64,000 nt of DNA from an uncultured Clostridia bacterium. Lineage in GTDB: Bacteria; Bacillota; Clostridia; Lachnospirales; CAG-274. Positions 62,261 to 64,000 of the stretch are shown piece by piece (positions within the stretch are counted from its first letter, which is position 1; every line of letters begins with the position of its first letter). The notes under the pieces are model-generated. The model had not been told where the DNA came from and made no database searches. It saw only the letters and a program-made list of their open reading frames with translations. The position numbers and the translations under genes were made by a program. The stretch is from NCBI GenBank assembly GCA_947630725.1, contig CANRIS010000001.1, forward strand, positions 123,446-187,445, read 5' to 3'.

Positions 62261-63307
62261 ATGGAAACAAAAATATATAATGCGGAGCAGGCGGGAGTAT
62301 TTGAAAAGGCTGCGGAAATAATAAAAAACGGAGGTCTTGTGGCGTTTCCTACCGAAACGGTATATGGTCTCGGCGCAAACGCTCTTGACAAGACAGCAGT
62401 CAAAAAAATATACATCGCCAAGGGCAGGCCATCGGACAACCCTCTTATTGTGCATATATCCTCGGCCTCAGAGCTTAAGGACATCGCCGAGGACATAAAC
62501 GACAAAGCCAAAAAGCTCATTGACGCCTTCTGGCCGGGTCCTCTCACAATAATTTTCAAGAAAAAGGACATTATACCCGATGCGGTTTCGGGGGGACTTT
62601 CCACAGTGGCGGTCAGGTTCCCCAAAAACAGGACGGCAAGGCTTTTTATAAGAGCCTGCGGCGTGCCTATTGCCGCTCCGAGCGCAAACACATCGGGAAA
62701 ACCCAGCCCCACCTCGGCAGCTCATGTGGCTGAGGATCTGAGCGGAAAAATAGATATGATAATAGACGGAGGCAGCGCCGCCTATGGCCTTGAATCCACG
62801 ATCGTGGACGTTTCCTCCGAAAAAGCCGTTCTTCTGCGGCCGGGTTCGGTCACCGAAAAAATGCTTAAGGAGGTTTTGGGAGAGATCGGCATCGACAGGA
62901 CGATACTCTCAAAGCCCGAGGGAGATTTTAAGCCCCTCGCTCCGGGTATGAAATACAAACACTATTCGCCGCTGTGCAGCATCAGGATCATAAAGGGCGA
63001 AAGAAAAAAAGCCCTCGAAAAAATGCGTTCCCTCTATGAGGAGGCAAAGACAGCAGGCAAAAAAGCAGGCATAATAGCTTTTTCGGAGGACGCAGACTAT
63101 TTTGACGGCTGCAAAGCCGACATACTGACGGCAGGGAGCGAAAAAGACCCTGAGACAATAGCGTCAAGGCTCTTTGCGGTTTTAAGGCTCTGTGACGAAA
63201 AATACCTCGATACGGCATTTATAAAGGCTCTGCCCGAAACGGGTCTGGGGCTTTCCATAATGAACCGTCTCAAAAAAGCCGCAGGCTATGACATAACAGA
63301 GGTGTGA
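62261..63307 (+). CDS. L-threonylcarbamoyladenylate synthase (Sua5 type)
   Basis: First step of the tRNA t6A37 modification: makes threonylcarbamoyl-AMP. 348 residues, so the long Sua5 form. YrdC domain about 10-200 (GGLVAFPTETVYGLGANALD, IYIAKGRPSDNPLIVHI, APSANTSGKPSPTSAAHV, VDVSSEKAVLLRPGSVTEK) and a C-terminal Sua5 domain (LAPGMKYKHYSPLCSIRIIK). Start ATG at 62261 in a weak ribosome context (GAGG seven bases ahead). In Firmicutes it is commonly followed by the LMW phosphatase and rpiB, as here. Confidence 0.95.
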   Translation: METKIYNAEQAGVFEKAAEIIKNGGLVAFPTETVYGLGANALDKTAVKKIYIAKGRPSDNPLIVHISSASELKDIAEDINDKAKKLIDAFWPGPLTIIFKKKDIIPDAVSGGLSTVAVRFPKNRTARLFIRACGVPIAAPSANTSGKPSPTSAAHVAEDLSGKIDMIIDGGSAAYGLESTIVDVSSEKAVLLRPGSVTEKMLKEVLGEIGIDRTILSKPEGDFKPLAPGMKYKHYSPLCSIRIIKGERKKALEKMRSLYEEAKTAGKKAGIIAFSEDADYFDGCKADILTAGSEKDPETIASRLFAVLRLCDEKYLDTAFIKALPETGLGLSIMNRLKKAAGYDITEV

Positions 63308-63313
63308 TGTTTT

Positions 63314-63736
63314 TTGAATATTATATTTGTATGTACGGGAAATACCTGCCGAAGCCCTATGGCGGAGGCCTGCGCCGAAAGTATGATCCCCGATCACGAC
63401 TTTCAGTCGGCAGGCATATTTGCGCAGGAGGGCGCTCCCATGAGCGCAAACGCCGAAGCCGCCCTGTCATTCTATAACATACCATATAGAGAACACAGGG
63501 CGAGACCCCTTACCGCCGAAAGCATTGACAAGGCCGACCTTATACTCACAATGTCGGGAGGTCACAAAAGAATGCTGGAGAAAGCCGCCGAAAACAAGGT
63601 CTTTACCCTGAGAGAATATACCCTCGGAGATCTCGGCGATATAGCCGATCCCTTTGGCGGAGACAAGGACACTTATATAAAATGCCTGGAAGAAATTATT
63701 GAATGTATAAATGCTTTGAAGGAGAAATTGAAATGA
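63314..63736 (+). CDS. Low-molecular-weight protein-tyrosine phosphatase family
   Basis: 140 residues. P-loop FVCTGNTCRSPMAEA (C-x5-R-S) and the acid loop LGDIADPFGGD give the whole catalytic set. Could remove phosphate from protein arginine or tyrosine (YwlE/YwlE-like in this gene order acts on phospho-arginine in Bacillus). TTG start at 63314 after GAGGTG. The stop overlaps the rpiB start by ATGA. Confidence 0.9.
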   Translation: MNIIFVCTGNTCRSPMAEACAESMIPDHDFQSAGIFAQEGAPMSANAEAALSFYNIPYREHRARPLTAESIDKADLILTMSGGHKRMLEKAAENKVFTLREYTLGDLGDIADPFGGDKDTYIKCLEEIIECINALKEKLK

Positions 63737-64000
63737 TCGCTGTAGGCTGCGACCAAGCGGGCTTTGAGCTTAAAAAGACCGTCATTGGTTATCTTGAAGA
63801 AAACAACTATGAATATAAGGATCTGGGTACCTATTCGGAGGATTCCGTAGATTATCCCGTTTATGCAAAAAAGGTCGTCAGAGCCATTCTTGACGGAGAA
63901 GCCGACAAGGGCATACTCATCTGCGGAACGGGTATCGGAGTAAGCATAACCGCCAACAGATACAAGGGCATAAGGTGCGCCCTCTGCTCTGACGTTTTTT
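63733..64000 (+). CDS. rpiB: Ribose-5-phosphate isomerase B, 5' part
   Basis: Interconverts ribose-5-phosphate and ribulose-5-phosphate in the pentose phosphate pathway. First 89 codons seen, cut by the window end. Begins MIAVGCDQAGFELKKTVIGY and reaches GILICGTGIGVSITANRYKG, then IRCALCSDVF; the Cys of ICGTGIG is the catalytic residue of the RpiB class. ATG overlaps the phosphatase stop, so both are co-translated. Confidence 0.93.
   Translation, partial: MIAVGCDQAGFELKKTVIGYLEENNYEYKDLGTYSEDSVDYPVYAKKVVRAILDGEADKGILICGTGIGVSITANRYKGIRCALCSDVF

Noticed and set aside
1..64000. tRNA, rRNA, CRISPR arrays, transposase or integrase genes
   Set aside because: Looked for on both strands; nothing with the required conserved sequences or repeat-spacer pattern was seen.

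Overview
The window looks like a chromosomal segment of an anaerobic, low-to-moderate-GC Gram-positive gut bacterium of class Clostridia, most like the Ruminococcus/Oscillospiraceae group. This rests on gene content: type I dockerins on secreted pectin-degrading proteins, strong AGGAGG ribosome binding sites, an oxygen-sensitive 2-hydroxyacyl-CoA dehydratase activase, AddA rather than RecB, Jag/YidC and CarD. No rRNA, tRNA, CRISPR array, transposase or integrase was recognised. Both ends are cut inside genes (a class V aminotransferase at the left, rpiB at the right).

Layout. 1-9.0 kb: aminotransferase fragment, a secreted stalk-domain protein, a CarD regulator, a stand-alone trpD, a Nudix hydrolase with a small membrane protein, and a three-gene ABC importer (binding lipoprotein, permease, ATPase). 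9.1-14.1 kb: a PepSY lipoprotein, then a minus-strand run headed by an Rrf2 regulator with iscS, iscU, a secreted metallo-beta-lactamase-fold protein, a deoxyribosyltransferase-like gene and a DUF454 protein. A palindromic operator sits on the Rrf2 promoter. 14.5-22.1 kb: PHP phosphatase, addA without addB, an NhaD/ArsB-type transporter behind a folded leader, a cytidylate-kinase-like gene and a SurA-like lipoprotein. 22.1-25.1 kb: a probable aerolysin/ETX-MTX2-like beta-pore-forming protein, a small Cys-rich protein and pepT. 25.3-39.1 kb: a dockerin-bearing rhamnogalacturonan-acetylesterase-like protein, a topoisomerase IV-type pair, larBC and a dockerin-bearing pectate lyase. 39.3-41.0 kb: a three-gene phage remnant (holin, small coiled protein, tail-fibre-like protein). 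41.3-54.9 kb: a lipoprotein, a giant activase, glmM-glmS-mtnN-perM-CPBP protease, and yidC-jag. 55.1-64 kb: a transglutaminase-GH105-polyThr-stalk fusion, an RsuA-type pseudouridine synthase, and a run of radA, a SEC-C protein, tsaC/sua5, a low-molecular-weight phosphatase and rpiB.

How genes may work together. Three secreted proteins (esterase, pectate lyase, GH105 fusion) all address pectin/rhamnogalacturonan and two carry dockerins, so a dispersed cellulosome-type pectin system is likely. Rrf2-IscS-IscU form an autoregulated Fe-S assembly unit. glmM/glmS feed cell-wall synthesis.

The most unusual signals are non-coding. (1) Two intergenic elements (33.16-33.35 kb and 58.71-58.87 kb) share one architecture: a leading hairpin, a conserved CGGAGCC, then a 10-bp stem enclosing three perfectly paired arms each capped by a 3-nt loop; most arm sequences differ while pairing is kept. 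(2) Another multi-hairpin repeat family has copies at 2.2, 5.5-6.0 and 14.1-14.4 kb; G-U pairs and a compensatory change favour one strand as RNA, and one copy has perfect 10-bp terminal inverted repeats. (3) Long structured leaders precede glmM, the NhaD-like gene, yidC and parE; I could not match them to a known riboswitch from memory. The best protein-level findings are the pore-forming candidate, the dockerin apparently inserted inside a ConA-like domain of the pectate lyase, and the transglutaminase-GH105 fusion.
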